DNA of 64,000 nt from Siphonodentalium dalli (Eukaryota; Mollusca; Scaphopoda; Gadilida; Siphonodentaliidae). Below the pieces are notes generated by a model. The model searched no databases. It worked only from the letters and a program-made list of their open reading frames with translations, and was not told the DNA's origin. Made by a program: the position numbers and the translations under genes. The stretch is taken from the NCBI GenBank assembly GCA_032622095.1, contig CP136067.1, forward strand, positions 91,006,707 to 91,070,706, written 5' to 3'. This document shows, piece by piece, positions 23,579 to 36,291 of this stretch (within the stretch, counting starts at the first letter, position 1; every line of letters begins with the position of its first letter).

Positions 23579-23940
23579 TTCCAGTCCCTATGTTGTTAGT
23601 TTGATTTAAAATTTGGGAAAGTCGAAAAATTATTAAAACAAAAAAACAGCGGTGTTTGAACAGGATGTCAATAAATTAGCTGACAGTGACACTCAAACAT
23701 CTTGGCGCAAATGCTGAGCTGCTTTTTTGTCCATAGTAGTTAGTACCGTGTAAAATATTGTTACTTCATTTTCAGGATTTTCAAATTAAACCAATAGAAC
23801 TTTGGGAGCGCTTTGTTGGGTTTGAGTTTCTGGGTCAATAACAATGGCTGCATAATTAAGGAGACACACGTCTATGTATTTCATGTTTAAATAGTAGTAA
23901 TCAGTGTATACTATATGTACATTGTTGTTTATTATTGGAG

Positions 23941-24235
23941 GGGTGGCGTCTGGGTTGGTCAGTGGTCCAATGAGCACGGTATCGGTCACCAAGCTGTAGG
24001 ACCTGAGCTAGTGACTGACATGGGTTCGATTCCTATGTGGCGACCTCTGTCCAACTTCTTGCCTGAAGAAAACTTTCCGATCGGCGGAGTACATATGATA
24101 TGTGCAGACGGTGCATCGTGACTACCTATTGTAGGTGACTAACCATAGATCACATGGTTTCCATCAACAAATGATCTGGTCTCATTGTTATATCGCCTTA
24201 GTTGTGGAAAGCAACAAAACCCCCAAAAAATTTAC
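23941..24235 (+). repeat. tRNA-derived SINE
   Basis: The head has a pol III box A-like sequence (TGGGTTGGTCAGTGG, 23951-23965) and a perfect box B-like GGTTCGATTCC (24023-24033), about 60 bp apart. A tRNA-unrelated body follows. The tail ATATCGCCTTAGTTGTGGAA with an AACAAAACCCC-type end is of the kind found at the 3' end of molluscan SINEs. It is an inactive-looking insertion on the plus strand. Confidence 0.7.
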
Positions 24236-24449
24236 TCAATGTTGCTACTGCCTTTCATTTATTTATTTTATATTTGTGGTTTTACGTGGCTTCCTACAAT
24301 TAAGCGATATCACAGCAAAGGCAGATTAATTGTTGGTAGAGGAAAACATGTGTGCTACACTTATACTTGTAGTTGTGTACAATTCAGTACTTAAAAACAA
24401 ATTAAGTGATTTACGCACCATCTGCTCTCATGTAAATCACTGACCACTG

Positions 24450-24640
24450 TGAAGGTAGCCCATGTTTCCTCTGTTAATATTCCCATGTTATTATAATAGT
24501 AATTAGATGAAAGTAGCCTGTGTTTCCTCTGTTAATATTCCGATGTTATTATACTAGTAATTAGATGAAGGTAGCGGGTGTTTCATGTCCTTCCCATGTT
24601 ATTATCATTAGATGTAGGTACACCGGTAGTCCATGTTCCC
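24450..24640. repeat. ~58 bp tandem repeat, three units
   Basis: Units of GTAGCCCATGTTTCCTCTG, TTAATATTCCCATGTTATTA and TAGTAATTAGATGAA recur three times. The third unit is shortened. Confidence 0.8.
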
Positions 24641-24884
24641 TCTGTTCATGGGGGTCGGGCAGGGGGGGGGTATTTTTTACGGGCACTTATTCGGGGGTGG
24701 GTCACTGGGTGGGTGGTTTGGTCGATGGGACTAACAAACAATTTTTTCCGCGACTCAGAACTTTTTTCCTGCAAGTTTTTTGACTGTTTTTTTCAATGAA
24801 TTTGGCTTAAAACACATTAGAATAAGAGAAATAATGTAATTATAACTGCTAAACTGACTGCAGGCAGTTATTTTGTTGTATTTT

Positions 24885-25000
24885 GTTGCAAATTTTTAAA
24901 TCCAAGATGGCCGCTGGTAGCCATGTTTTTTTGGCCGAATGACCCCAAAATTACTCGTTCCTATTTACATGCCAATGTTAACATCCATGACAAATAGTAT
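24885..25000. repeat. Inverted single unit of the 165 bp satellite
   Basis: AATCCAAGATGGCCGC, GGCCGAATGACCCCAAAATT, ACTCGTTCC and ACATCCATGACAAAT are the reverse complement of the satellite unit at 18176-19590. Confidence 0.7.
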
Positions 25001-25333
25001 GCACATAAATTCATATACAGCTGTTTACAGTGAATCCCCCCCGCAAATCTGTTTTAGTGTTAAAAGGGGGTGGGTGTCCAAAAATGGTCGGAAAAATTTG
25101 ACGCAGGGTGGGTGGGGGTCCCAACAAGGGTAGAAAAAAAAATCAGCATACGTGCCTGAAAATGTTTTCTGACCCCCCCCCAGAGGGCATTTACCAGTAC
25201 AGGTAGTCAAGGGCTCTGTCTGTCCGAGCATATCACCTTGTAACTCGGGTGTTGATTATCAGAGTTTGTTATCTTTTGTCATGGTGAAAGCACAGGTTGG
25301 TACCTACATTAGTTAGGCTAATTATTCAAGGTA

Positions 25334-28300
25334 CCGGTGTAACACGTCATCTCCCCCCCAGGATATCTCCCCCCACCCTAGATATCTCCCCCCATGTACG
25401 ACTAACAAATAATTTCACTCATATGATATCGTTTGGTTCGGAAATGGCCAGAAAAATGTTTTTTGAGATTAAAAAAATATATATATTAATCGTTTTTTTA
25501 TTTAAAAAAAAAAAGTGACAACATTAGTTTTTTCACGAATTTGATTGTCTGTTCATGAAATGACCAGAAAAATGTTTTGTTTTAATTCAATTTTTTTCTT
25601 TTCTTTCTAATGTCCAGACTTGGATATTCCAGTAATGAAACAGCGAGAAATGAGCTTCTCCAAGAGAAAGTTGTTTGAGTCAGGGTTTGGGTGGGGGTGG
25701 GGGATGTCCAGGTCAGGATATCTCCCCCCCACCCAGCACCTACATGACAAATAAATCATTGTATGGATTTATTGCTTGTTTTGCTTAATATAGTCATGAA
25801 ACAGCGAGAAATTAACTTCTTCTGAGAACAAGTTTTTTGAGCCAGGGTTTGGGGGGGGGGGAATGTCCAGTTCAGGATATCCCCCCCCCCCCCCTCCCCC
25901 ACCCAGCACCTACATGACAAAAAAATAATCTTATGGTTTTATCGCTTCTCCAAGAGAAAGTTGTTTGAGTCAGGGTTTGGGTGGGGGTGGGGGATGTCCA
26001 GGTCAGGATATCTCCCCCACCCAGCACCTACATGACAAATAAATCATTGTATGGATTTATTGCTCGTTTTGCTTTATATAGTCATGAAACAGCGAGAAAT
26101 TAACTTCTTCTGAGAACAAGTTTTTTGAGTCAGGGTTTGGGGTGGTGGGGGGGGAAATGTCCAGGTCAGGATATCTCCCCCCCCACCCAGCACCTACATG
26201 ACAAAAAAATAATCTTATGGTTTTATCGCTTGTTTTGCTTTATATAGTCATGAAACGGCGAGAAATTAACTTCTTCTGAGAACAACTTTTTTGAGTCAGG
26301 GTTTGGGGTGGGGGGGGGGGAAATGCCCAGGTCAGGATATCTCTCCCCACCCAGCACCTACATGACAAAAAAATAATATTATGGTTTTATCGCTTGTTTT
26401 GCTTTATATAGTCATGAAACAGCGAGAAATTAACTTCTTCTGAGAACAAGTTTTTTAGTCAGGGTTTGGGGTGGGGGGAAGATGTCCAGGTGAAGATAAT
26501 TCTCCCCCCCCACCCAGCACCTACATGACCAAAAAAAAAATCTTATGGTTTTATCGCTTGTTTTGCTTTATATACCGGTAGAAGAAGTTAATTTCTCGCT
26601 GTTTCATGACTATATAAAGCAAAACAAGCGATAAAACCATAAGATTATTTTTTTGTCATGTAGGTGCTGGGTGGGGGGAGATATATCCTGACCAGGACAT
26701 CTCCCCCCACCCCAAACCCTGACTCAAAAAACTTGTTCTCAGAAGAAGTTAATTTCTCGCTGTTTCATGACTATATAAGCAAAACAAGCGATAACACCAT
26801 AAGATTATTTTTTAGTCATGTAGGGTGCTGGGTGAAGGGGGGAGATATCCTGACCTGGACATTCCCCCCCCCCCACCCCAAACCCTGACTCAAAAAACTT
26901 GTTCTCAGAAGAAGTTAATTTCTCACTGTTTCATGACTATATAAAGCAAAACAAGCGATAAAACCATAATATTATTTTTTTGTCATGTAGGGTGCTGGTT
27001 GAGGGGGGAGATATCCTGACCTGGACATTCCCCCCCCCCCACCCCAAACCGTGACTCAAAAAACTTGTTCTCAGAAGAAGTTAATTTCTCGCTGTTTCAT
27101 GACTATATAAAGAAAAACAAGCGATAAAACCATAAGATTATTTTTTTGTTATGTAGGGTGCTGGGTGAGGGGGGAGATATCCTGACCTGGACATCCCCCC
27201 ACCCCAAACCCTGACTCAAAATTCTTGTTCTCAGAAGAAGTTAATTTCTCGCTGTTTCATGACTACATAAAGCAAAACAAGCGATAAAACCATAAGATTA
27301 TTTTCTGGTAAAGTAGGTGCTGGGGGGGGGGAGGAGATATCCTGACCTGGACATCTTCCCCCACCACCAGTAGAAGAAGTTAATTTCTCGCTGTTTCATG
27401 ACTATATAAAGCAAAACAAGCGATAAAACCATAAAATTATTTTTTTGTCATGTAGGTGCTGGGTGCGGGGGAGATATATCCTGACCAGGACATCTCCCCC
27501 CACCCCAAACCCTGACTCAAAAAACTTGTTCTCAGAAGAAGTTAATTTCTCGCTGTTTCGTGACTATATAAAGCAAAACAAGCGATAACACCATAAGATT
27601 ATATTTTAGTCATGTAGGGTGCTGGGTGAGGGGGGGGGGGGGGAGATATCCTGACCTGGACATTTCCCCCCCCCACCCCAAACCCTGACTCAAAAAACTT
27701 GTTCTCAGAAGAAGTTAATTTCTCGCTGTTTCATGACTATATAAAGCAAAACAAGCGATAAAACCATAAGATTATTTTTTTGTCATGTAGGGTGCTGGGT
27801 GAGGGGGGGGGGGAGATATCCTGACCTGGACATCCCCCCCCACCAAACCGTGACTCAAAAAACTTGTTTTCAGAAGAAGTTAATTTCTCGCTGTTTCATG
27901 ACTATATAAAGCAAAACAAGCGATAAAACCATAAGATTATTTTTTTGTTATGTAGGGTGCTGGGTGAGGGGGGAGATATCCTGACCTGGACATCCCCCCA
28001 CCCCAAATCCTGACTTAAAAAACTTGTTCTCAGAAGAAGTTAATTTCTCGCTGTTTCATGACTATATAAAGCAAAACAAGTGATAAAACCATATTATTTT
28101 TTTGTCATGTATGTGCTGGGTGGGGGGGGGGAGATATCCTAACCTGGACATCTTCCCCTCGCCCCACCACAAACCCTGACTAAAAAAACTTGTTCTCAGA
28201 AGAAGTTAATTTATCGCTGTTTCATAAATATATAAAGCAAAACAAGTGATAAAACAATAATATAATTTTTTTGTCATGTAGGTGCTGGGTGGGGGGAAGA

Positions 28301-29022
28301 TATCCTAACCTGGACATTCCCCCCCACCCCAAACCCTGACTCAAAAAACTTGTTCACAGAAGAAGTTAATTTCTCGCTGTTTCATCACTATATAAAGCAA
28401 AACAAGCGATAAAACCATAAGATCATTTTTTTGTCATGTAGGTGCTGGGTGGGGGGGGGGGGGAGATATCCTGACCTGGACATTCCCCCCCACCCCAAAC
28501 CCTGACTAAAAAATCTTGTTCTCAGAAGAAGTTAATTTCTCGCTGTTGCATGACTATATAAAGCAAAACGAACGATAAAACCATAAGATTATTTTGTTGT
28601 CATGTAGGTGCTGGGTGGGGGGGGTATCCTGACCTGGACATCTCCCCCCACCCCATACCCTGACTCATGAATATATGAAGCAAAATAAACGATAAAACCA
28701 TAAGATGATTTTTTTGTCATGTTGTTGCTGGGTGGTGGAATATCCAAGCCTGGACATTTGAAAGAAAAGAAAAACATTGAATTAAAAAAAACATTTTTCT
28801 GGTCAATGAACAGACAACAATCAAGTTCGTGAAAACAATAAAAAAAAATTAATCTAAAAAAACATTTTTCTGGCCAGTTCAGAACCAAACGATATCAAAT
28901 GAGTGAAATTATTTTTTAGTCGTACATGGGGGGGAGATATCCAGGGTGGGGGAGATATCCTAGGATATCTCCCCCCCCCGTGGGGGAAGATATCCAGGGA
29001 GAGATATCATGTTACACCGGTA
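25334..29022. mobile_element. Foldback element / head-to-head tandem array, 3.7 kb
   Basis: The ends mirror each other: CCGGTGTAACACGTCATCTC on the left and ...ATCATGTTACACCGG on the right, each with an adjoining TA. Next inside are matching GTACGACTAACAAATAATTT / AAATTATTTTTTAGTCGTAC blocks and ACATTTTTCTGG blocks. The core is about six ~160 bp units in one orientation (25620-26577), switching near the TATACCGGTAGAAGAAG junction at 26573-26588 to about thirteen units in the other (to 28700). Each unit holds a G- or C-run of 6-14 bases, GGATATC, a TATATA box-like word and AACAGCGAGAAATTAACTTC. Frames inside are repeat shadows. Confidence 0.8.
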
Positions 29023-29029
29023 TGTAACT

Positions 29030-29750
29030 TTGTTCCAAAATTTTGTTGTACGAGAAATGTCGATTTCATGACAATTAGGTGTTGGACATTGGTTTTTATC
29101 TATAATTGTAGATGTATAGTGCAGACATTTAGCACCTGTGGACCTGGTTGAATTTTTCTGTGGTTCGATGGATCACATCCATCCTCAAGCTACTTATGTC
29201 ATTTACTGGCATTTGTTTATAATGTGTAGGGGTAGATCGCTTGAAACCCCACCACAGTTCAATTCACACCAGGTTCTCAGCTTCAGATTACTTTGGCCAT
29301 GTAATTTTACGATTAACCCGTAAATTCACATTACGATGATGTTGTAATTTTACGATAGTTTTTCTGTCATAATATTACGATCATTTTGTAAATATACGAT
29401 CAAATTTGTAAATGTCAGATTACGTTGATCTCGTAATTTTACAACAGTTACTTATGATCCAATTGCTGCCAACAGTTTCTGTCGTAATATTACGATGAAT
29501 TTTTTTTTGTGTATGATAATTTACATATACCGGTATGATTTTTGTAATTACGGTTAATTAATCATCAAATCCTACGAAAGATTAACAAGCGGGCGCAAAT
29601 TACGTTTACGTATCATCATATTATTCAATGTATAGAATGCAGAATAGCCAATTTTATACATCAACCACAACTTGTAAGCGATTGCAGAACACGCTGGGGC
29701 AATATTTACCATTTTCCAGATTTTGGCGGCCATTTTTGGCAGCCATCTTG
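29030..29750. other. No gene; local TTACGAT-rich stretch
   Basis: At 29300-29500 short words such as GTAATTTTACGAT and ATATTACGAT recur irregularly, suggesting a decayed minisatellite. No coding region is seen. Confidence 0.5.
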
Positions 29751-29751
29751 A

Positions 29752-30356
29752 GCCAAAGTAAGAATGTTTGTTCCAGTGAGTTGGAATGTTAATATGTAAT
29801 TATATGCCTCACTTATATGACAAAGTTCTGTTCATTTCTTGTTGAAATATAACTGGAATCCCAATTGTGATTTTTTGTGAAATTTTAGGGATCAGAAGGA
29901 GCTAGGACCACAATAATGGCATATGATAAGTTAATATACAAAAAAAAGAGTTATATTACTCAACCAGTTCCAAAGAGCATGAACTGATTTAGAAGATATT
30001 TGAGAAAAAACGTCATATTTTCAACTTCCGGTGGCCATTTTGGCGGCCATCTTGATTGTTGAGTTTCAATTTTACCCGAAAAAAATGTCATTATGTCTTA
30101 GCTTCAGAAAATATATACATTCGTATACATTTTACTAGATTTTCGCGCTATAATTTGCATAAAACCGACTTAGGGTCTGGTCTGAAAAACGGCGCCATGA
30201 TGGACGCCATCTTTTCTGGAGTCTATACAGCCACTGTTTTTTCTTGTTAACATTGCTTAAAAGTTGAAGGACATATTAAGGAACAAAATGAGTGGGGTGA
30301 AGTTAAGTCCCAGTGGGGGTGCAAGGATACCCATATTAGCTCCCGGACTACTTAGG
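29752..30356. repeat. Dispersed repeat, inverted partner of 9930-10503
   Basis: Reverse complement of the 9930-10503 copy with scattered differences and small indels. At this end it runs into AACTGATGATGACAATTCC, a neighbour it also has near 9687. Confidence 0.75.
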
Positions 30357-30567
30357 TTGGAAATTTTCCAACTGATGATGACAATTCCAATGACAATGTT
30401 GACCAAATGTATGACAATATTGTTTTCTTAAATTAACTAGCAGTTTTCGACTAATGATGTCAATTCGAGCGATTGATAATAAGAAAGAAAAGTTATTCCT
30501 ATTAATACATAACACATTTTGGCACAAGTTTGCAGATCAAATTGTATCTGAAAATAATTATACACTG

Positions 30568-30800
30568 TAGGTGTTCAAATACAAATAACTTTATGTGGGC
30601 ATGTCCATCACGCTGGTACATGTACCACACACCATATACTACTTATACATAAGAGAACGACACGCTGGTGTTTATCTACACTTAGTTTCACTGAACACAC
30701 CATGGGCGGTGTCAGGAAAAAAAATAGAGACACAGGGCTCATTTTGTTTTTGGGCACCAGTCCACCCTCAACCCCCTTTGTGCAAACAACAACAAATTTG
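30568..30800. repeat. Direct repeat A (partner 31838-32110)
   Basis: AATACAAATAACTT, GTGGGCATGTCCATC, TGTTTATCT, TTTTGTTTTTGGGCA and CCTTTGTGCAAACAACAA occur in the same order in the second copy. The two frames of 119 and 94 codons that start in the copies are not homologous over their length and are not called. Confidence 0.65.
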
Positions 30801-31684
30801 TATTTCTACATCGACTTTAGGGACATACGTCCCTAATGACGAACCGTCCATAGCTCCGTTAGATACATCAAATGTTAGCTGCACACATTCAGCACCCGTA
30901 ACTAACAATACAACAAAACTGTATTGTTACTCTCCATATTTTCGACCCTTCTGATTGGCACATGACCTGTCACGTGCTGGGCGACAAATCACACTGTCGC
31001 CCGCTGAGCCGGGAGACATTGTGTTTGTCGCCCGCCTGATGTTATATTGCAAGAATATCTCCAAACACACACTGCAGTAACTCATCTATTTCACATAACA
31101 ACGATCTACAAAAATCATAGATCTTATATACCCCACGGATTCGCAAAACACACCAGTTGTGGTGTTTGCTAATTTGCATATATTTAGTGACAACTAATAT
31201 TCGAACTTTTAAGTTGATACTTTTATCGGACAAGCGTTATTATGTCCTTTTTACATCGAAACATCTCGGTGATTCAATATGTTCATGTCGACATTATGGT
31301 GCAAGATTGAAAGAGTGGATCCCTTGAGTTCGGTTGGTTATAAATGTTTGCTGGTGGACAACGTAACATACGTTTGTCGCGAATATTGAATATGCCACAT
31401 TGCAGAAGGCGATAACATACCTTATGGCTTATTGGGTTACATTTCATGGACCGATATTGACGATTTTACCACCAAAATGATCGTAAATAAACGCTGATTA
31501 TCAAACGCTTAACGGCTTGACTATCGTTTATGGAACAGAAATCCTATAGGACGATAAGTAGTTACTGAAAATATATATAATCGGGAAAAATAGCACTCGT
31601 GACTCAGTACAACATCGTGCGAGTGGATGGCGAGGATTTTTTCCTGTGGTATAATCGGATAACAAAACAGTTGTTGCCCTTTTT

Positions 31685-31799
31685 CTCGGGAGACATCGAG
31701 ATTTGTCACCCGCTCGAGAACGGAATGTCTCCCTCGGAGCTGCGCTCATCGGGAGACATTCCGTTCTCGAGCGGGTGACAAATCTCAATGTCTCCCTCG
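31685..31799. repeat. ~50 bp hairpin with GGGAGACATT arms
   Basis: Arms 31685-31734 and 31750-31799 pair with only two or three mismatches around a 15-base GC-rich loop. Related words (GGGAGACATTGTGTTTGTC, GGGCGACAA) occur at 30980-31035 and 31800-31815, so this is part of a decayed MITE. Confidence 0.8.
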
Positions 31800-31837
31800 A
31801 CAGCGGGCGACAACTGTATAATGTTACAAAATAATTA

Positions 31838-32110
31838 TGGGTGTTAAAATACAAATAACTTGACGTGGGCATGTCCATCTAGTAGCTACATGTATCCCAC
31901 ACTATATAATACTGATAGATAAAAGAAAGACACTCTCGCGGCAATAAAGACTAAGAATTGGCACCGTAGCCGTGTGTGTTTATCTGCACCGAGTTCCATA
32001 TGACCACCAGGGCGGGGTCAGGAAAAACATTGGAGACACAAGACTGTTTTGTTTTTGGGCAGCACTCCGGTCATCCGCCACCGCCTTTGTGCAAACAACA
32101 AATTTCTCCC
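31838..32110. repeat. Direct repeat B (partner 30568-30800)
   Basis: Longer version of copy A with about 45 extra bases between the ACATGT and TGTTTATCTGCACC blocks. The hairpin at 31685-31799 lies just before it. Confidence 0.65.
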
Positions 32111-32114
32111 AGAT

Positions 32115-33390
32115 GTTTACGACCTACACCAAACTCGCATTTCATATGACATTACCAACATTCGGCAGACTGTCATGCGGTACCGTTCCCTCACTCATAT
32201 TTTGTCTATATCCAATATCCACCAAGATCCTACCTAATTTAAAAGCTACAATATAATTAACTTAAGTCATCGGTCAGAGAACCAAAGTATTTTACTCGAC
32301 AAGGGTCGTAACTCAATCAGAAATGATCATGTCATGATAAATTAATTATATGGTTAGCGTAATTAAATCACCGTATTTTCTTTTTATTTTGGCAGGACAT
32401 AACAATATATTTGATTAATTATTGGCAAAATATGCAATTCCGTAGTTCCAAACGACTGCATGTCTCTTGTGAAAACCCAATAGGAATAGTTACTATTACT
32501 ACCTATAAATAAAATGAATGTAAACAAGATTGAGGTTAATATTTGTAACATTATACTTATATTGTACTATATGCGTAACTTCACGTTGTGAACAATTTGC
32601 GATCGCGTATCCCAGTCGACAGCCATATTACACTATTAACAGTATTTCAGAAAATGAATTGTCTTCAGATAACACTCGGTCTGCAAACTGTTGTTCCAAT
32701 CCTTTATTATTTAGTAATAGGAAAACCTGTCGCTCTAATTACCAATAGCTCCACCATAACACTAATTAGACCATTTGTATACAGAATAACTTGATTAACA
32801 TCAGCCATCATTATTATTGGTTCGCAATGATCGATGTATGTTATTTCGTCACATAACGAACATTGAATAGTATTAATGCGACACCGAATTACAACATATT
32901 GTTTGTGAAATGTTGACCAAAGCACAGCAATATCCTTAGTTGAAGATACGGGCGGCGTTGGCGGTGGGTCTGCTGTTAAAATATTCACCCCGTCAAAAAC
33001 CGACATAAACAGAAGGAATAGTAAGATATGTACATACCTTGTTTTTATGCCAATCAGAAATATGGCATAAACAGTAAGTTATTGTCAATTTTTCCCATGT
33101 GTTATGTAAACAAAAGCAAAAAACGTTACGTTTCCTGGTTTTGTTTAGACCCGGATATGGTAAACATATATAGAGAGCGTTATTTGTTACTGTTTTCCTG
33201 ATATGGACATAATACCGAGCGTTTATATCATGTTTGTGTGATTAACCAATATAACTGCGCTGTGTTAAGTAAACAGAAGCACAACTTCTGTAACACGATC
33301 AGTCTCTTGTTTACGTACGCCATATGAGCGGAACTGTGTATAGTTTGGTGTGCCTTTAACTATACTACCCCTTCCAAAATCATATTTTGC
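32115..33390. other. No gene seen
   Basis: Short frames on both strands (up to 99 codons at 32707-33006 minus) have no recognised domain. Nothing else supported. Confidence 0.4.
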
Positions 33391-33397
33391 AACAAAT

Positions 33398-33590
33398 ATC
33401 CTGCATGTTTACTGAAAACATTTCACCTGTTTGCTGCAAACATTCCACCTGTTTGCCGCAAACATTCCACATGTTTGCCGCAAACATTCTACCTGTTTGC
33501 CGCGAACATTCCACATGTTTGCTGCAAACATTCCACATATTTGCTGCAAAATGGCCACCTGTTTGCTGCAAACATTCCACATATTGTCCA
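33398..33590. repeat. 24 bp minisatellite, about seven units
   Basis: The unit is CATGTTTGCTGCAAACATTC plus CACC, with the palindromic core TTTGCNGCAAA. Because 24 is a multiple of three, frames stay open on both strands and give Cys/His-rich or Asn/Cys-rich repeat peptides. These are artefacts. Decayed units continue to about 33780. Confidence 0.85.
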
Positions 33591-33789
33591 ACCGAAAAAA
33601 AAAAAATATGTGGGGCTAGCTGCAACATTCCAGCAATGTCGGTATGCTTTGCAGAACAATGCAGGCAACTTGTCATTTTGTGGAATGTTTGCAGAAACTT
33701 TGCAGCAACATAACTTTGAGGAATGTTTGCTGAAACATTGCTGAAACTTAGTTGTTGTGGAACGTTCATGGAAACATTGCAGTAAACTC

Positions 33790-35220
33790 TATTTTTTTAT
33801 TTGGTTCGCCATAAAAGTATAGTTATAAGCCTAACCACACCACCAATGTATACCACATATAGTCATCTCTCTGTTAGTAGACTATAAACAAGCTGCATAG
33901 CTGGTGTTATATGCATGTGTGAATATTTCCAATATATGTCAGCAACTCAGTAACATAAAATTTGGAAACGGAGATGCAGCTAGTGTGCTTACAAAAAATA
34001 GTTTTATATTCCAAAATCGATGGATGTTTGTCCAGTTGAAATGCATCTGTATGACAAAAATGACACAAGCTTCATTCCCTTTCTGTTGTGATAACGCATA
34101 CCGACGATTGCCAATGAAACAAATTACTTATAAATTGCAGAAAATTTGCTGTTTCCAAAATAACAATTTGCGAATGGATATCATTATTAATTAACATGTG
34201 CAGAGTGTAGGCCTACAATATCTGATAAAATGTCACTCTGAACACGACTATCGCTTAGTTCGACGAATGGCACATCGTGTGGCAATATACTTGATAGAGA
34301 AAGCCATACAAAACAATTGGTATTTCAGACGTTATATTCCTGCGACATTGTTTGTGCGAGCATGGACCTTACACTCGACACTAGTGTTTAACCTGAATAT
34401 TGCCTGCTTCAAATTGTTTGCATGTTGACATTGACCGGTTGAGCGGAAACCTGGTGTTTATGGAATGTTGACATTGTTGTGACATCGCACATAGTTAGAA
34501 GAGGAAGCCATTACCATTTCTAGCTCCGGACAGTTGTATTTGGACTTATTTTAATACAGACCTATACCAATCATTCATGTTATTAGCAGCAAATTTGGGA
34601 ATTTAACTGGTGAGTGATTGATGCATGTCGATGTTGATGACCCAGTTGCATGGGGCTTACATTTGAAAAATCAAGTCAAAGACATCGTACTAAATTTCAG
34701 CCGTGATCATACGAACTCACTTTTTTAACTGGCTGGATAATGTAGTTCTGACTGAACAGTGATTTGTGTTTTGAATCAGTACACGCACCGTGAAGGCCAC
34801 CAAACTCTAATACCGGTAACTGTTGAGCGACGGACGATTTTTAAAATATTTATATCAAAAACTAATGTTCAGTCATTCATGGCCTACTTATTTCACATGG
34901 TTGCCATGGTTATTCATTCAATGTTTGAGCAATGTATGCAGCAAACTAATATTCATGTTTAAAAATGAAGCAGACAATAAAGTTTACTGAAATGCACCAA
35001 CGATTTGCAGCAACCGAGTTTGCTTGGTAAAAAATGTAGCGAACGAATGGCATTGCGTCAAACTTTTAATCAACATAATTTGCATGGTAAAGCTTGGCAA
35101 GAACATCGGTTGCAGTAAATGTGAGGCAAGGTTTGCTGAAATTGTGATCATTTTGGTAAGGGTAGTTAAATATAACTTTACTATTGAATGCATGATGTGC
35201 CTGACCTGTCTTATTTACAA
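33790..35220. other. Intronic DNA between lectin exons 2 and 3; nothing recognised
   Basis: AT-rich, no repeats or domains that I can identify next to exon 2. Confidence 0.4.
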
Positions 35221-35225
35221 CCCAC

Positions 35226-35423
35226 CTGTTCCGTGACCCAATGTCACCAGTAGAGTCGCTATCCCGTCAGGCATAGCACGGCTCTCAATCAGCACGAGGT
35301 GTGCTCCTTCTGAGTCACAGAACATCCCGGAGTCGGCTCCGTTCAGAAGGTTGGTGTTGTACTTGAGGCAATAGATTTTCCCAGCAATTTCATACAGATA
35401 GTAGCCAGCTGTTCCCTCACAAC
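35226..35423 (-). CDS. Exon 2: N-terminal half of a C-type lectin-like domain
   Basis: This 198 bp exon is open throughout and encodes residues 95-159 (65 full codons plus two and one partial bases). It starts with Cys95 and a Gly-Tyr-Tyr-Leu-Tyr strand, then the Gly-Lys-Ile-Tyr-Cys segment ending at Cys112. Next comes Cys129 in the Cys-x3-Gly-Ala-His-Leu-Val pattern that marks the second helix of CTLDs, followed by an Ile-Glu-Ser turn. These landmarks are in the family's usual order. The exon lacks an ATG, so a simple ORF search misses it. Acceptor ACAG and donor GT flank it, and its phase fits exons 1 and 3. It sits alone among intronic repeats. CTLD proteins of this type typically act outside the cell in recognition or as matrix components; no ligand can be inferred. 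Confidence 0.72.
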
Positions 35424-36291
35424 CTGTGTATTTGACGATTGCTAAATTACACCGTGACGTAGCTGTTTGGTTAAATCAGCCAAATTATACATCGTTTTGA
35501 TCAGAAGAGAGGTACACTATACATTTAACCCATTCTGTAATAAACGTTCATTAATGAGTAGTTAACCTGTATGCAATGATCAGATAATAAGTTCAGTATT
35601 TCACAATACAATTTATTTCTCTATATCTCATATTTCAATTCATATTGGTGTATGTGTCTTCCCCTTTTCCATGTGAATATTAGCACTATGTAATCCCATG
35701 CACAAGTCAACTTATTTCTCTGGATTGCACTGTGCATGACTGGACTGGAGGCCCTTTATTTGTGGCATTTTTTGGTTTATTAAACATGCTGACATGGGTT
35801 TTTCTGGCCCAAAATTAAATAGGTTGGTGGTATGTGAGTTAATAAGTAGTTGCTACAGCATCCTACTGTTCTTATCATATAAATATGTTCTGACCAATCT
35901 TCCAAAATGAGGTCTTAGCCCACGAGATGTGCTCATATAACGGCACAACCAAGCTAAACCATAAATATCTGTTGGAATTAAACAACTGATTAGTGTTTTA
36001 AATGATATGTTTATGTCAAAAGGGTCATAAACATATGACGTGTAGCTATGCTTTGACCAGCACTGGCCATAATGGGCAAATATAGTAAGATATGAAAATA
36101 AAAATTGGACCCACGGTCACACACAGCTTAATATTTTGAAGGGCTCGCAAGTCGCAGTTGTAATGTAACATGAAGTTATTAAGCAGATGTTGGGTTAAAT
36201 CAGCGAAAGTATCCACCCTTTTGACTAGAAAGAGGTACACTATACATTTATCCATTCCTCATTTAAATCTAAAGTCTTCCAAAAATTAGGT
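35424..36291. other. Intronic DNA upstream of lectin exon 2; short internal duplication
   Basis: A segment reading GTTAAATCAG...GAGAGGTACACTATACATTTA near 35470-35527 recurs near 36190-36250 (GTTAAATCAGCGAAAG...GAGGTACACTATACATTTA), an old duplication. No gene is seen. Confidence 0.5.

Noticed and set aside
23941-24060. Functional tRNA gene
   Set aside because: Boxes A and B are present but the cloverleaf is not convincing and a SINE tail follows.
26664-26888. Frames of 74-99 codons in the 25.3-29.0 kb array
   Set aside because: They follow the tandem unit and its G/C runs; no coding constraint visible.
33398-33590. Possible CRISPR-like array
   Set aside because: Units are contiguous with no spacers, and the genome is eukaryotic.
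33387-33769. Cys/His-rich frames on both strands, zinc-finger-like at first sight
   Set aside because: Products of the 24 bp minisatellite; peptide repeats follow the DNA unit exactly.
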